A DNA stretch of 64,000 nt from Perkinsus olseni (taxonomy: Eukaryota > Perkinsozoa > Perkinsida > Perkinsidae), in contig JABANP010000281.1 of assembly GCA_013115135.1 (NCBI GenBank), forward strand, positions 1 through 64,000, in the 5' to 3' direction. Position 1 is the first letter of the stretch, and every line of letters begins with the position of its first letter. Shown here one piece after another: positions 23,519 to 36,057 of the stretch. Under the pieces are notes generated by a model, which saw only the letters and a list, made by a program, of their open reading frames with translations, was not told the DNA's origin and searched no databases. Position numbers and translations under genes: made by a program.

Positions 23519-26500
23519 ATGGAGGGGATCGAGGCTGCCTTAGTGCACAAGGACGGTGGTAGTAAGACCCTACTGAGTGTAGTCTGGTTTGAAATGGCAG
23601 AGCCGCTGCAGCACACACCCCAAGGGGCACTGCCGTCCTTCACTCCAGTGCCTCATGCAGGGCCGTTAGCCACTACTACTGGCATACGCAGTGCAACGCC
23701 GTGGACGGCGCCCAATCTGGCGACACACCCCCATCAAGCCCCTCCTGCACGCCCCAGTCTGGCCAACACCACCAGTCCACCGGGACGGCCAAGTCACAGG
23801 TTCGATGATGATAGCGTGCTCATGGCTTCCCCGTTCACGGCTATGGGAACATCTCCCGGGTAGGCCGGAGGTCATTAGTGCCTCAGTTGCGCTCTAGGAT
23901 CGATCTGAGATGGCAGTTGATTGCCATCGAGAGCGTTTCGACTGGTTCTTGCCGTCACTGTCGGGAGGTCTTAGGTCCAGCACGAGCGGAAGTGAACAAC
24001 CAGAGGACCACGAGGGCTGTAGCGGCAGTGACGGGCTCTCGAAAGGCGGCCGGAGGCGGTGAAAATGACGGTATAGCCGGGATCAGGAGGGGGCATTCGG
24101 TGACGATGCTCTCGTAGATTCCCCGGACTCCGTAGTCCGGAAGCTGGGCTTCGACGCGGATAATACCCCACCCAATGTACGGCACAACAGGGACACTACA
24201 GGCGATGCCTTTCCGAGCCTGCGGACACCGGTGGGCAGCGCCGCGGTCCGTTTCGAATCATCCTACTTTCCCGCAGTCCAGCAATGACCAAAAACACAGC
24301 AGCCCCGCCCCGGGCTCCCTGGACGGTAGCCAGCTCTTACGTGCAGCGATCTGGTCACGCCGAGCAGGGTGCTCCGGAAGTCCAGTGCCCGGTCCGGGAG
24401 CGTGAGAAGAGTCTCTCGCGGAGGGAACCACACCCTCATGACACTCTCGCCGGGCTCGTCGACTGCGGAGTTCGCAGCGGCCATGGAGGCCAGCCAGGAG
24501 CGGCCCTTGTCACCGAAGGGGGAGCAAGCTGTCGAGCTGACTTGTGGGGATCCCAACGACCGTAGGGTTCGTAAGAGCTACTGAATGGGAGGCGTGCTTG
24601 GTCAGAGGAGGGCACCGCGGGAGCGAGCACCCCGACCCATCGCCCGGGCGTCTGGTCTCTACGAGTCGAATCCAAACTCGGGTAGGCCAGGCCGTTCTTG
24701 TGCAGCGTTCACGTTGGCTGGGCTTAGATGACGATCTACTCGGGGACGCCTCCCACAAGTCCCTAAACCCACTCCTCACAGGGAGGACGACCTCACTCAG
24801 TACTGGCCCACGGCTACCACTGTACCATGCTGATTGCCATTGTAGGTTCGACTGTTTGACGATGACGGAATGCCCTCGCTGCGGCAAGGCCTTCCGGACT
24901 AGGGCGGATGTCCAGAACCACATGCTCACTTGTAGCTTGCCAATTCTCAGCACTGCCGCTCGCTTGCCTGCTCTAGGCACACACCGCATGCGGTCTGGCT
25001 CGCTCTTCACAGCACGGACTGACGATGGGTCCCTGGACTCCCTCCCAGCTCTCGATGCTCCAGCCTTGGGGGACACGGCAGAGGAGGACCTCATGCGGAC
25101 TCCGATGTCACTACACGTGAGGACCAGCGGTCCAGAGACCTTCCGTAGTCGGCTGGTCGTTCAGTCGGTTCCGGGCCCGACCCTAGCTCTACCACAGCAG
25201 CAGCAGCAGCCCCAACAATCAGGGACCAAGGCAACACCGGGCACCGGGGGCCAGACCTTATTCGTGCATGAGACCCCTCAAGTGCCCCTGCTCGTCACCC
25301 CGGCCACCACCACGGCTGTCCCTACGGCGCCGCGGGGAGGAGCTAGCAACCCCCTCCTGGAAGCGTTCGAGCGGGTCACCGCTGCCGAGAAGGTTCCTCT
25401 TACTGAAGCCTCCAACAATGATGACAGAGTCCCTCAGGTACCAGCGGTCGAGTCTCCTGCCAAGGCCTCGGGGGTTCGGCAGGCCGAATCGCTCCCTTGA
25501 CTCCTCCTCTGGGATGGTAGGTTGGCCCCCAACAGCAGCAGTACGAGTACCCCATCAGGTCATTCGAGATCCGTCGACATCGCTGTCCCCATCGACCTCG
25601 TCCGCAGAGAACACTGACGCCTTCCTCGCCAAGGCCGCACAGCTGCACAGGAAGGCCAGCCCTCCGCGACCCGCCCTGGCTTCACCGCCCTCCATGACCG
25701 CCATCCCTGAGGCCGAGGTTGTGGACTGGGACGCCGAGATAGAGACCTTCCTCGCCAGCGTCGGCTCATCAAGATCGAGCGTTGAAGGGAGGCAGAGTAG
25801 TACAGGTAGCAGCCTCTTTCCGGAGCCCTTGATAGTCCGTTTCAGCGACCAACGAGGCGTCTGCTGGCTCCGGTGGGACCACCTCCGCCACGCGGCCACC
25901 GCTCACTGACCGACGAGCAGCTGCTTGGGCGAGTCGGCGGTCCTCCTCCTCCTCGGGCTGCTACCATCACGCCGTACCAGCACGGGATTCCACGACCAGC
26001 TGCACGGTGGAGATGAACTGCACCTCGATGATGCTCTCTGTCCGCGACCCCATCTCCAACGACTCCAACCTTATCAGCCGGATAGACCACGTTTCTCACA
26101 AGGACCTCAGCGTGCTCGAGCCTCTGGTCGAGGAGAAGCCCTACTCCACCACCACGGCACCTGCTGCTGCTGTTCCACACCGCGCTAGTCTCGACCAACC
26201 CAGTGGATGCCCGGACCTTCTTACGGGACCGGTGGGTGCGCCCGACCACAGGCCGGCTCAAGTGGCCCCTCAGTAGAGTACCGTCTCGATCCCTCCTGGG
26301 CGGTAAGTTCCAAGGATGGTTTTCGTCTGGGGATGGCCGCCTCCCTCAGGCCGCTCGCCCAAAGCATCTCGAAGGCCGCTCCTCTCGATGATGCCCCAAA
26401 CCAGCAGCGGCCAGTTGGACTCCGAGACGACTATCGAGGAGCCTTCCTCGCACCACAAGTGTCCGCACTGTGGCCGGACGTTTGCGTCCAAGGATAAGCT

Positions 26501-28452
26501 CGGAGTCCACGAGAGGGTGTGCCAGCGTGTGTTCATGACGAAGTAAGGGAGACGCTCGTCTGTTCGGGTTGCTCTCAAACTCACGGCTCACTTCCAGACG
26601 CCAACCAGTTGATTTCCGTCGACACCGAGCGAAGAACACGGCCCTAGAAGCCTTCGTTGGCTCGACATTCGCCGAGAACGACGCTGCAGCTGGGGGTCGA
26701 CTCTAACCCGCCGCCTGCTGCTGCAGCGAAGCCTCAGCCAAAGCGTGCTGGGGGAGGATCGAGGAAGAGGAGCAGGTCTGCACCACAGACGCGGAGGCAG
26801 CAGAGAAGAGTCAAGGACTCGCAGCCCGCCCGGTCAAAATCACGGGAACCTCCACCGTCTTGTAGTGAGCTTTGTTGGCTTATTTCTTCGCTCCAGTGGC
26901 CGCCTCGTGCTCAGCCGATTCAGCGTCAAGGAACCGTCCTCGAGGCGCCAAGTCAAGATCAGGGAGACGGGTAGGGGCTACGGCCAAGTCCCCCTGGCTC
27001 ACCAGAACGGAAGGAGGCGGAGAATAGGCCTAGCATCACCAGCAAAGGAGGCTGAGCTGGTGGGCCGTCAGTGGAGTCCATTGCGGCGAGGCTGCTGCCG
27101 GTTCAGCGCTCCAGCCTCTTGAGCACGGCGAGGAAGTCCCGTGGATCGCTACTGGCTGCTCTAGCCCGGGATGAGTCATCAGCAGCATGCCTGGTCGGGG
27201 ACCAGACTTCCCTAGACAAGGACGAGAGCTGGCAGAGGCGCAGCGCTGAGCTTGCACGGAAGTACGTGGTCATGATGGTCCCTATGGAACAGCCTGCTGC
27301 CACTGCCAGATACACTAGCTGGAGTCAGAGCATCCTGCGCAGTAGTCTCGAGGCGGCTAATAGGGGAGCAGAGGCTACCGAGGAGGCCTCGCTGGCGGCA
27401 GCTGACCTTATCAACCCGTGGGACTCATCCCGTGCGCCTAAAGGTGGCGGTGGCAGGGTGAGGGGATCTCGCGGAGACCTGCCCGGCTGTTAGGCCATTC
27501 AGCGGAGTCCTGTGGACCTGAATCTGAGCACAGCAGAATCTCTCGACGAGCAGTGACCTTCGTCGATGCTAAGGAATCTAGCCTGGAAGCGAAGCCGCTC
27601 CAACCGACCGAGACGAGACTCTCCCTCACTTACGGCCCGGTCGGCGACAAGTCACAGCAGCAGCAGGCGCATGAGGACTCTCTCCCGTCATCCCGCATGT
27701 TCATGCAGAACACCCATGAAGCAGCGGCACGCCCGCCTGCAGTGGCCCCCAGCGCCTCGTCTAGGGCAAGCTCCTCCATCGAGGACATCATCAGAAAGTG
27801 AGCGGCCCACGGGTCACTCCTTTGGCCGTGTATGGTTGCAGGTACACCAGTATGAGCAAGGTGGAGATCGTAGAGTCACCGCGCCACAGTCGAGACAAGC
27901 CTGTGGGCCCTCGGCGTGAGGGCGTGGAGAAGCTGGCAACTCCGACGACTGGCGATGACGTTCCCGAGGAGCACAGCTCAGGAAGCTCGGACCGGCCCCT
28001 CTACGATCCCAGCAAGTACTTTGGTGACAACAGCGATGATGAAGCCTTGCGAGATCACGCTGGCTTCGAGAGGTACCAGCTGCCGGCCCGTACGACCATC
28101 CAGTCAGCTGGAGGCCTCGTCAGTTACCCTTGGTCGCAGCATCGACAGCAGCCCTACTTCCATCCTCCTCTGCAACACCCCCTCTACATGGGGCCCGGCC
28201 CCCTCCCTCCTCCGCCCTCGCTTCTGTACCCGCCCCCACAGCAACAGTACCAAGCATTGCCTTGCTACTACTACCCGACCGTTGACCCTCAGCCCGGAGT
28301 CACCCGAATGTGAGCACCCAGCTTCAGCTTTATCCAACTACGGCTCAGTTTTCAGGTACAATTGGGCTGGTCCCTACCCTACTGACCTCGCTGTGTGGCG
28401 AGGTGGCCCTCCGCCTCGGTCGATGCCTCTGCCCGGCAGCTACGGCGGCTGA
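23519..28452 (+). CDS. Large low-complexity protein with C2HC/C2H2-type zinc fingers (multi-exon)
   Basis: Seen: ATG 23519 (MEGIEAALVHKDGG). Coding segments alternate with short introns through Pro/Ser/Gln-rich sequence. Two zinc-binding segments stand out: CPRCGKAFRTRADVQNHMLTC near 24870 (split as CPRCGKAF, then NHMLTC) and CPHCGRTFASKDKLGVHE plus C near 26470. The CxxCxxxF...HxxxC spacing matches the ZC2HC1/FAM164-type finger. The second is followed, across an intron, by RQPVDFRRHRAK, a basic segment also common in that family. Near 27240 SWQRRSAELARKY resembles a helical partner of such fingers. The C-terminus is Pro/Tyr-rich (LLYPPPQQQYQ), ending LPGSYGG at 28452 after an in-frame intron. 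Inference: a nucleic-acid or protein-binding scaffold. It may be two genes (break around 24.3-24.8 kb); exon limits there are weak. Confidence 0.55.
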
Positions 28453-28835
28453 CGTCTAAGTTTCCCATCTTGTACGATTGCGTATGATAGAATTAGCTAA
28501 CCCTACGGCCGCATGAGGACGTTTCTAGTGGCCCCCCTTCCGTTGTTGTGCTATCGACAAGAGAGACAGTCAACACCACCTCGGCAGCTTCGTAACTCAG
28601 GGCCATCTCGTACTGAAGCAAGCCGCGGGAAAGTACCCCGTGGACAACAGTTTAAGACTTCATCGTCTGGGACCCGAAGCCGGGGAGCTCTCGGCGTTGT
28701 GGAGGCACCCGAGAGGGCACTCTCTCCCAGTTTTACCCATTCTATGCCCCATGACGGTGAAGGCCGCCATCCACTGCTGACCCGAGGTAGGACTCTCGCT
28801 TCGATTCAGGCTCAGACTTCCCATCAGGCGGGCCG
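28453..28835. other. Intergenic or unresolved 5' exons of the helicase
   Basis: The plus frame at 28513-28968 is Ser/Arg/Pro-rich without motifs. It could be leader exons of the PIF1 gene or spacer. I cannot decide. Confidence 0.35.
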
Positions 28836-31602
28836 ATGGCCGTTACAATCGAGCGCCACCAGGCCGGCCGGGGCCCCCCGAAATTGGAGAAGTACCCAGT
28901 CGCCTCCGTGGCCGTGCTCGTGGCTGAGAGGGTCGTTTTCCCTGTTCACACTCAAGTCCCCATTCTAGTTTGCTTTCTCAGGTACTCCGCATATCAGGCG
29001 ACAAAAAGCTTCGAGGATAAGACTCGGGACTTCTCTCTGGCCTTCTTTACGCTGCACCACAGGTGAACTGATTCTTCCTGTTCACCCGCGCCGACTTGCC
29101 TGCTGTCTCCCTGGAGGCCCCCCTCAGTCAGGTGCGTGTCGGCCTGCTTTCTGTACGTTTCGTCAAGACCGGCGTAAGCGTCATGATGAGCTCTCGTGAC
29201 CAGCCGGAGGTTGCCAAGGGTGTTTTCGCGGCCATTCAGGAGAGCCAGAAGTCCTGCGCCAAGCGAGCTCTGAGTCGGGTGGGTATCAGTAGGTTGATGA
29301 GTGATCATCATACCTCCATCGCAGGCGGCACCAGCTTACTCCAGTCTCCAACGGCCAACAGCAGCTGTATGCCCCACGCCGAACCCCGCCGATCGGAAGC
29401 GTCTTAATAGCTTCGCTTCGCCTCACCGGATATCACCGAGTCGATGGTCGCCTCCGACAGCCCCGAAGTTCAGGAGGACTCCACGGAAAAGTCGACAGAT
29501 TCACTATGGCCATCAGCTACTAATGTTGCTTGCAGACGGCTTACCGGTTACCCCAGCCCGCCCTCCCATCCCAGGGTCCGACAGGAAATCCCCCGGTGCT
29601 AAAGTTGGACCGCGGATGACTTCGGAACAGAAAAAAGTGAGCTCGTTGAGGCGGCTATCAGTGCAGTGAGGCTGTGACCGCCGTCAGGTCGTTGAAGCAG
29701 TGCTGGGCGGTAAGAGCGTGTTCTTCACTGGAGGTGCGGGGACCGGGAAGTCCTTCGTAATCTGTTAGAGTTCGACATCGCTCCGCTGAGCACATCGCCA
29801 GCAGGTCCTCCACCGGCTCATCCGCCTCCTCAAGCCCGAGCATACCGCAGTCACTTCCTCTACAGGGCTCGCTGCTTCACATCTGGGCGGCCAGACAGTA
29901 CCAGCGTCATCATCGGCGAGCCGCCAATTGAAGCCTATGTGCAGATACACAGCTTCGCCGGCATTGGTTCTGGTGCGGGAGGGATGCAGCCGCTCTCGCT
30001 CAGAAGATTAAACGCTCGCCCGAGCTGTAGGAGGCCCCGTATTCTCGGTGGTCGGAGCGGGTTCCTTCAGTCTTGGACGGTGGAAGCGAGTAAAGACGCT
30101 GATAATGGATGAGATATCCATGCTCGATGGAAGGCTATTCGACAAGCTAGAGCAAATTGCTAGACTGGTGAGTGTGGCCACACGGTCCGTTCCGAGAAAT
30201 TTTCTTTAGGTACGCCAAGACTCTCGGCCTTTCGGAGGGGTCCAGCTGGTACTCACTGGAGACTTCTTGCAGGTGAGACCGATGAGCGTGAAGCCTCTGG
30301 CGAACGAGCGTGTACGGCGTTCCACAGTTGCCACCAGTTAGTCAGACTCTACCTAATGGGAAGAAGGAGGAAGCCTCTTTCTGTTTTGAAGTGAGTCGAC
30401 AGCGGTATTCCAGAGAGCGGAAGTTCCACTTCAGGCGAAGTCTTGGAGGAAGTGTATACACAAGACGATGGTTTTGAAGGAGATCAAGAGGCAAGAGGGA
30501 GACGCCACATTCACTACAGTAGGCGAGCGATGTCCGAACAACGATGTAGCAAACCGTTGCCAGATGCTCAATGAGATCCGCCGTGGCATCTGTTCCCAAG
30601 AGACGCAGGATGTTCTGTCCCTGGTCGCGAAGCGCAAGCACTCGACGCTCACCGGAGGTGTGGTCGCCTCCCAGCTGCTGCCAACCAGAAGGGAAGTGGA
30701 CGCCATCAACGAGCGGGAACTAGCGAGGCTGTCCACTCCTCCGACCACCTTCACAGCTGCGGACACGGTGTATGATTCCAGCAGCCTAAATCTTGATGTC
30801 ATGTGTTCAGCACGGCCGAAGGTAGACCTACTGCAATTCCACCCACGGTACCTACTCCCCTCCCAGGTGGTTCTCAAGGTCGGGAGCTCAGGTCATGCTG
30901 ACGAAGACTTTCTCCCCGCAGAAACGGCTCGTGAACGGCAGCCGTGGTATCATAGTCCGGTGAGGAAGCTCAGCCGTGTTGCGTGATTATCGCATCCTTC
31001 GCAGGTTCACCAAGGCTCCTTGCCTGCCTGTTGTTAAGTTCCTTGCCACTGGAGATGAGGAGGTTAGTCGTCGTTCAGAGCTTCTTGAATATTCCGGCTG
31101 GGCCCGGAAGATCTCTCGGCGTTGCTGTCCTGCGTGAGGAGCATCTTGTCGCGTGTTCGATTCAGATAACAATCCCACTAGATGAATGGGTATTCTACAG
31201 TACGGCAACAACCGGCGGACGAGCGGTGGAGCTCGGTCGACGGCGGCAGATTCCTTTGCAACTTGCCTGGGCTCTGAGTATCCATAAAAGCCAGGGTATG
31301 ACCTTGGACTGCGCCGTCATCAAACTGGATACCATCTTCGAGTACGCCCCCGATCATTCTGGCTAGCTTGCATGTTCTTCTCTCCGAGGTACGGCCAGGC
31401 CTACGTCGCGTTGTCTCGGTGTCGATCGCTGGACTCTGTCACCATCAACTCCACTAGTAATAATTTCAGAACGGTAAGCATACCAGTCTGCGCTCTCCGG
31501 TAATTGTGACCCTGACAGGCCATCAGGGCAAACCCCAAATGCCTCAAGTTTTATGAAGAGTTGGATGACGCAGCTGTAATCCATACCAAGACACACGAAT
31601 AG
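28836..31602 (+). CDS. PIF1-family DNA helicase (multi-exon; two possible frame breaks)
   Basis: Function: 5'-to-3' DNA helicase of superfamily 1B, used in genome and organelle DNA maintenance. Seen in order: [14 protein letters not shown], Walker [25 protein letters not shown], Walker [67 protein letters not shown] and [13 protein letters not shown], ending KFYEELDD...HTKTHE at 31602. About ten GT-AG introns of 42-60 nt fit in frame. The N-terminus from ATG 28836 (MAVTIERHQ) is less certain. Two places need a 1-nt correction to follow the family: near 29978-29985 (after IGSGAG) and near 30881-30886 (before VMLTK); both are in G runs. It is a cellular-type gene with host introns; I see no Helitron features nearby. 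Confidence 0.82.
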
Positions 31603-32149
31603 AGCGATGGTGCCAAACGCATGATGTTTGTTGCATCGCTGAGTTCGGACTTCTGTTGCGTTCTTTGGGATGCTTCAAGCCCCTCAACATCGTACTCAGA
31701 ATATGAGCTAAATAAAAGACATTCATTTTCAAGTGTCGGGTGGCAGAATACGAGTGGCTTCTGGCACCCTCCCCGTGTGAGTACTCGAGGGGAGGGAGTT
31801 TTACCAGGGCTCCGTCCCACATCCGTAATCCATTGCTACCATAGACTGCTGTTACCCATCACTCGTCGGTCCGTTGCCTTCCGGCGAATTGTAGCTGGTG
31901 TGTGCGATTTCGTATCATGGTGCTACCGGCTCGTACTTCTACCGATGCACTCGGTTTGGGACCTTCTGCAGGATAGAAGTGCGATGCTCTCACATGATCA
32001 GCCAGAAGCTTTCTTCGGGGTAGTCAAGTAGGTGCTTTCCTAGATTTCTGGTGTCTTCCTAGAAGTCTTCTTTTCTCCTGGTGTGGCACTGAACTGGTAT
32101 GACGCAACATTGTTCGAATCGACTGCATTTCGCAGATGAACGTATCTAG
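31603..32149. other. Intergenic between convergent genes
   Basis: Lies between the 3' ends of the helicase (plus) and the SPEF1-like gene (minus). A plus frame at 31621-32031 has no motifs. Nothing else seen. Confidence 0.5.
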
Positions 32150-33225
32150 TTACGAAGTAGCATGCAATGCAGAAGCTCCTTGAGCTGCTGCCAGGCGTTC
32201 CTGCAGAGTCAGGACCTTCTGGTCCTTGATTCTCACCTGAAGCGGGGCTGCAGAGGGGCGCGCAATAGCATTAACGTCACCAGTTGCTCGAGTTTGGATA
32301 TCTTTCGAGTCAGTAGCTCAATGCATTCTCTGAGCTCGCTGATCGTCCTGTCCTTCTCGGCCATAAGAGCATCTTTGTCTCTATCGGGCAAGTTACCCTC
32401 TACCTGTTCACGCGCCACCCGCCATTCATCGTTACTATAAACCTCATGGTCACTGGAGTTGATTACTCTGGGGCTGGTCTCCCGCTGCGACCTCAGAGCG
32501 TTCGGTCGCGCGCCGCGGAACGAATTCTCCGATCTAGTTCTCGGAGATCTCTGCTCACTGATGCTGCGAAACTGCCGACCCCGTCCCTTGTCACTCGATG
32601 CTTCGACCTGATTCACCGAACTCGGACGAAAACAGGAGCCAGGGGGCTCACCAGTCGGGGGCGAATCAGCGCCAACACTCTTTCTATCGAACCGGGTGAA
32701 GCCTAGATGTAATCCATTCCTGAAGATCCTCCAATGAAGTTCTCGACCTACTCTGGCGCAGTCTTCCACATCATCAGTGTGCAGGAGAAAGCCCATTCTG
32801 CGAAAGACCTGAGGGCGACTACGAGGAAAAGCAGCAATTCCGGGACGCCGCTACTTTTTGATTCAACGTATTCCAATTGTACAACTTCTGTGTGAGAGCA
32901 TTGGCCTGAGAGTAATTGTGCAGTTCGACAAGTTTCGGTACCTGATGGAGAACGCATAGATCGAACTTCTCACGGAAGTATCATAATCTGCTCACGAAAT
33001 GGGCGACAGTTTCTGCCATCATCACGCCGTCCGCGAAGTCTCTAGATATGTTACGCTTGGGCCGAGATAAAGGTATGCCGTCCACCTGACGAGTGCGGAC
33101 TCGTGAAGCCAGCTCATTGGTGGCAGATGCTCATCACGCCCCGGACGGGCACTCACCCAGTTGTACAGCCTCTGGATCTCATCATCGTTCGCCAGTGGGG
33201 GAGCGTGGGGCTCGTGAACAACCAT
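32150..33225 (-). CDS. SPEF1/CLAMP-like microtubule protein: CH domain plus coiled coil
   Basis: Seen: ATG 33225 (MVVHEPHAPPLAND). The N-terminal calponin-homology domain runs through four exons: LYNW, then VDGIPLSRPKRNISRDFADG, VMMAETVAHF, VPKLVELHNYSQAN, LYNWNTLNQK and VFRRMGFLLHTDDVEDC, each join in frame across 38-60 nt introns. A Ser/Arg-rich linker follows, then a C-terminal coiled coil (RECIELLTRKISKLEQL/VRIKDQKVLTLQERL) with stop at 32150. Known: SPEF1/CLAMP binds and bundles microtubules at the axoneme central pair and cortical arrays, with exactly this layout (IPLSRPKRN, DFSDG and the LKD-type final coil). It supports a flagellated organism and pairs functionally with the CFAP43/44-like gene. 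Confidence is high despite the short exons. Confidence 0.88.
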
Positions 33226-33346
33226 TACCGGTGGAAATAGATCCAGGATTGGGAGTAGATCATTGACAACACAAAACGAGTGGCTTTAATGCTCCATAGG
33301 ATAAATGATCGAAGAGGAACAGGGAAACACACCCTTCAAGTGGAAA

Positions 33347-35340
33347 CTACAGTGTTGCCTTCTTAACCTTAGCAGCCCAGGTCATAGCCAAGCTCTTATC
33401 CGTCGCTTCAGATCGCGAGACAAACTCTCTAGCAACCTCGTTGTATACTCGTGCGCGGCCCTCTATGAAAGCTGGCATTTCATTCATCACCGCATTGTAG
33501 CCAGCAGTCCAGTAGAAATCAGCGTACAGCATGCGGTTGGTCTCCGCCCGCTTCAACTGTTCTTTCGTCGTACCGCGGATAAGACCTCCGATACCGCCAG
33601 CGCCCCCATGCTTCCTGGCAGACCTGAGCTTGGCAATGGCCTTATCTCGATGTTTACCGAGTTCGAGGACCTTCTCGAGGGAGGCCTTCATAGCAGCGCA
33701 ATCCGTGAGCTCACGGCTCAGGACGGAAGCAAGCAGGTCAAAATGGGCGGCGTCAGCTGGGGAGCTGAGGATGTTCTTCACTTCAAAAAATGCATCGGAC
33801 AAATCAATCCTCTCGGGACAACCAGACAGACCTTGCGCGAGAGCCAGAGCGTGACCAGAACCCTGCTGATCGATGGTCTTGCAGTCGGAGAACTTGTAGT
33901 GAATTGTGCTCAGAGCGGCGTTGCCAGTCTTGAAGTTGGAGGCCGCCGTACGGAGCATCGTGAGCAGCTGATTGAGGACCTTGCAGTGATCGTTGAGGTA
34001 GGTCTTCGACGTCTCTATCATCTCGGACACGTTAACGGAGCCATCAGCTACGGACCTAAAAGCCACAGAAGATCATCACAGTTCGCGAAGCTCTTGAGGG
34101 ACCCACTGGTTGGCAGCGTCGACTGAGTTCTCTCGGGAAGCGTCATCACTTGAGTCGTCTTGAGCCAGTCGCTGGGCCTCTTCATTGGGGCCGTTTGACG
34201 ATGCTTGACGTCTACTGAATCTGAATGATTGACTACGAGCAACCCCTGCGCATCGACAGCAACCCACGAGGGGATAGACTTTGCTGCGAAAGCTATCTTG
34301 TATTCATCCAATACTTCCTCGGGAGCACGGCTTGAGAAATCCTGAGAGACAACCGTCACGTCACACCTTAACGAGATGACCTACCCTCTTCAGAGCGTCG
34401 TAGGTACTCTCTGGAGTGGCCAGAAACGCAGCCATTATGGGAGAGTACATTACAAAAGGACGCGAGCAACACCTACAGCAGCAGAGCGTGAGATGAGTGA
34501 ATTCCAAGGCACGGTGCTGACCTGCTGAGGAACTCCTCCAAAGCCTGTCGTCTGATTTCAGTGACGTTATCAACCGGCTTCATGTGTTGCATCATTGCCG
34601 AGGGTGCCGTCTTCATCATCACCTTAATTTGGCTTTTGCAAGTCAGGGGTGGCACGAACGCTCCCGGATACGCTTTAACCTGATCAGTAAACTCCAATAC
34701 TTTAGGCATCAGCTACCAACGCCCACACTACAAGCTCACGCCTCAACACGGTGAAGTCGGTGAACCTCTTTCGCGTAGCGGAGGTGACTCGGCCGGAAGA
34801 GTCGGTTATCTGCCCAGCAGGTACCGCAACATCAGCAAGCGTCGTGTTCACCTACCCGGACTGAGAATGTGGTATACTTGTGCATGCCAGACCTTCGAGT
34901 ATCCGGCTCTCCAACAGCTGCGGACCAGCTGATGCCCCTACTGAGAAAAGCATCTATGTAGGACTGTACAGTACAGAAGGCCTTACTGATCGATGGATGC
35001 TGATCGGAAAAGCTTGTTGTATTCATGGCTAGTGACGGTAACTGCCGAGGAGACGTGCTGGTACAGCAGGGCGGCGAGAAGCGGACTTACCGTTGAGGTC
35101 GCCACCGTTGGGAGTGCTAGTCATGCCATTCATAGGGGAATTGCCTTCATCACTTTTGGTTGTACGTTCGACCTCATCATCTGACAGGCTTGCCGACTTC
35201 CATTCGGACGAGGGACTCTGCCAATCCGCGGACTCCCGGAGGTCTGCGGAGTCGGCGGCGCGAGGGCTCAGATGGTGCATCTCCGGCAACCTGAGATCCT
35301 GGTTGTTGGGAGACGAAGAGGCATCTTCCGAATTCAACAT
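33347..35340 (-). CDS. PX-BAR sorting nexin, paralogue 1
   Basis: Seen: ATG 35340 (MLNSEDASSSPNNQ), an acidic Ser-rich N-terminus, then PX-domain pieces in several exons: RRSGMHKYTTFSVR, RKRFTDFTVLRREL, YPGAFVPPL and TEIRRQALEEFLSR. The C-terminal exon (34066-33347) is a long helical region (KVLNQLLTMLRTAASNF...SRELTDCAAMKASLEKVLEL...EFVSRSEATDKSLAMTW) typical of a BAR domain. Known: PX binds phosphoinositides and BAR senses curved membrane; such nexins work in endosomal sorting (Vps5/SNX group). The linker exon at 34048-34359 (SWVAVDAQGLLVV) is unusual. Intron positions between PX pieces are approximate. The next upstream gene (36058-37365) is a paralogue. Confidence 0.78.
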
Positions 35341-36057
35341 GTCGGTAGAAAACAAAAATCACCACTGGTACGAGGTGAGAACGGAGGCTACCAACGCGAA
35401 GATCGAACCGGTAGAGGAAACTGTAAATCTGTAAGAAACTCAGCTGAGGAACTGACTATACAACACTCTTGGACCCGTTGTTTTGGTAGGAATACAAAAA
35501 GCAATGTTATCATTAATATAGATCCACAAGCTATGAGGAGGGGCCATGGCCTGGGCCGGAGAGGGCTGGTTCATTTGACTTCAGCTCCAGCCACTTCCAC
35601 TGGAATGTCGACGTCATCATCGTCTTCATCGAAGGAATTCCTCGGACTTGCAGTGGCTTCTAGCTTCAATGTCCGAGTTATGATACTCTCCGGGCCTCTA
35701 ACGGTATTAACCCATTCCAATGCCATTCTGTTGTAAGCTGCCACCTAATTGAGGATAAGCTTGTACGGTCCAGTTGAGGTCATCGTCATCAGCTCCAATG
35801 AAAGGGTGCACCAAGAGACTCAGTGAGTCAGTGCGAAGTTAGAATGAAAATGACACGTAATAACAGTCCGAAAAGGCTAATGACAATGCTATAGCTTAAT
35901 GTCTATTTATAGACCAGAAAGAACTCTATAATAGTAAAACCCCAATTAGTGATAAAGTGCCGCTAGTGAAGCTGTAGAGGCTGCTAGAGTCTGTCTACAA
36001 GCACATTTCCAATGATACAGTAATCGTTGCCGACACCACACGCCGAAGTTCACTGTA
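35341..36057. other. Spacer between the two sorting nexins
   Basis: AT-richer than its flanks in 35490-35950. Only motif-less short frames are present. It should contain the promoter of nexin 1 and the 3' end region of nexin 2. Confidence 0.45.

Noticed and set aside
28836..31602. Helitron (Rep-helicase) element
   Set aside because: The helicase has host-style short introns, and no Rep nuclease motifs or Helitron ends were seen.
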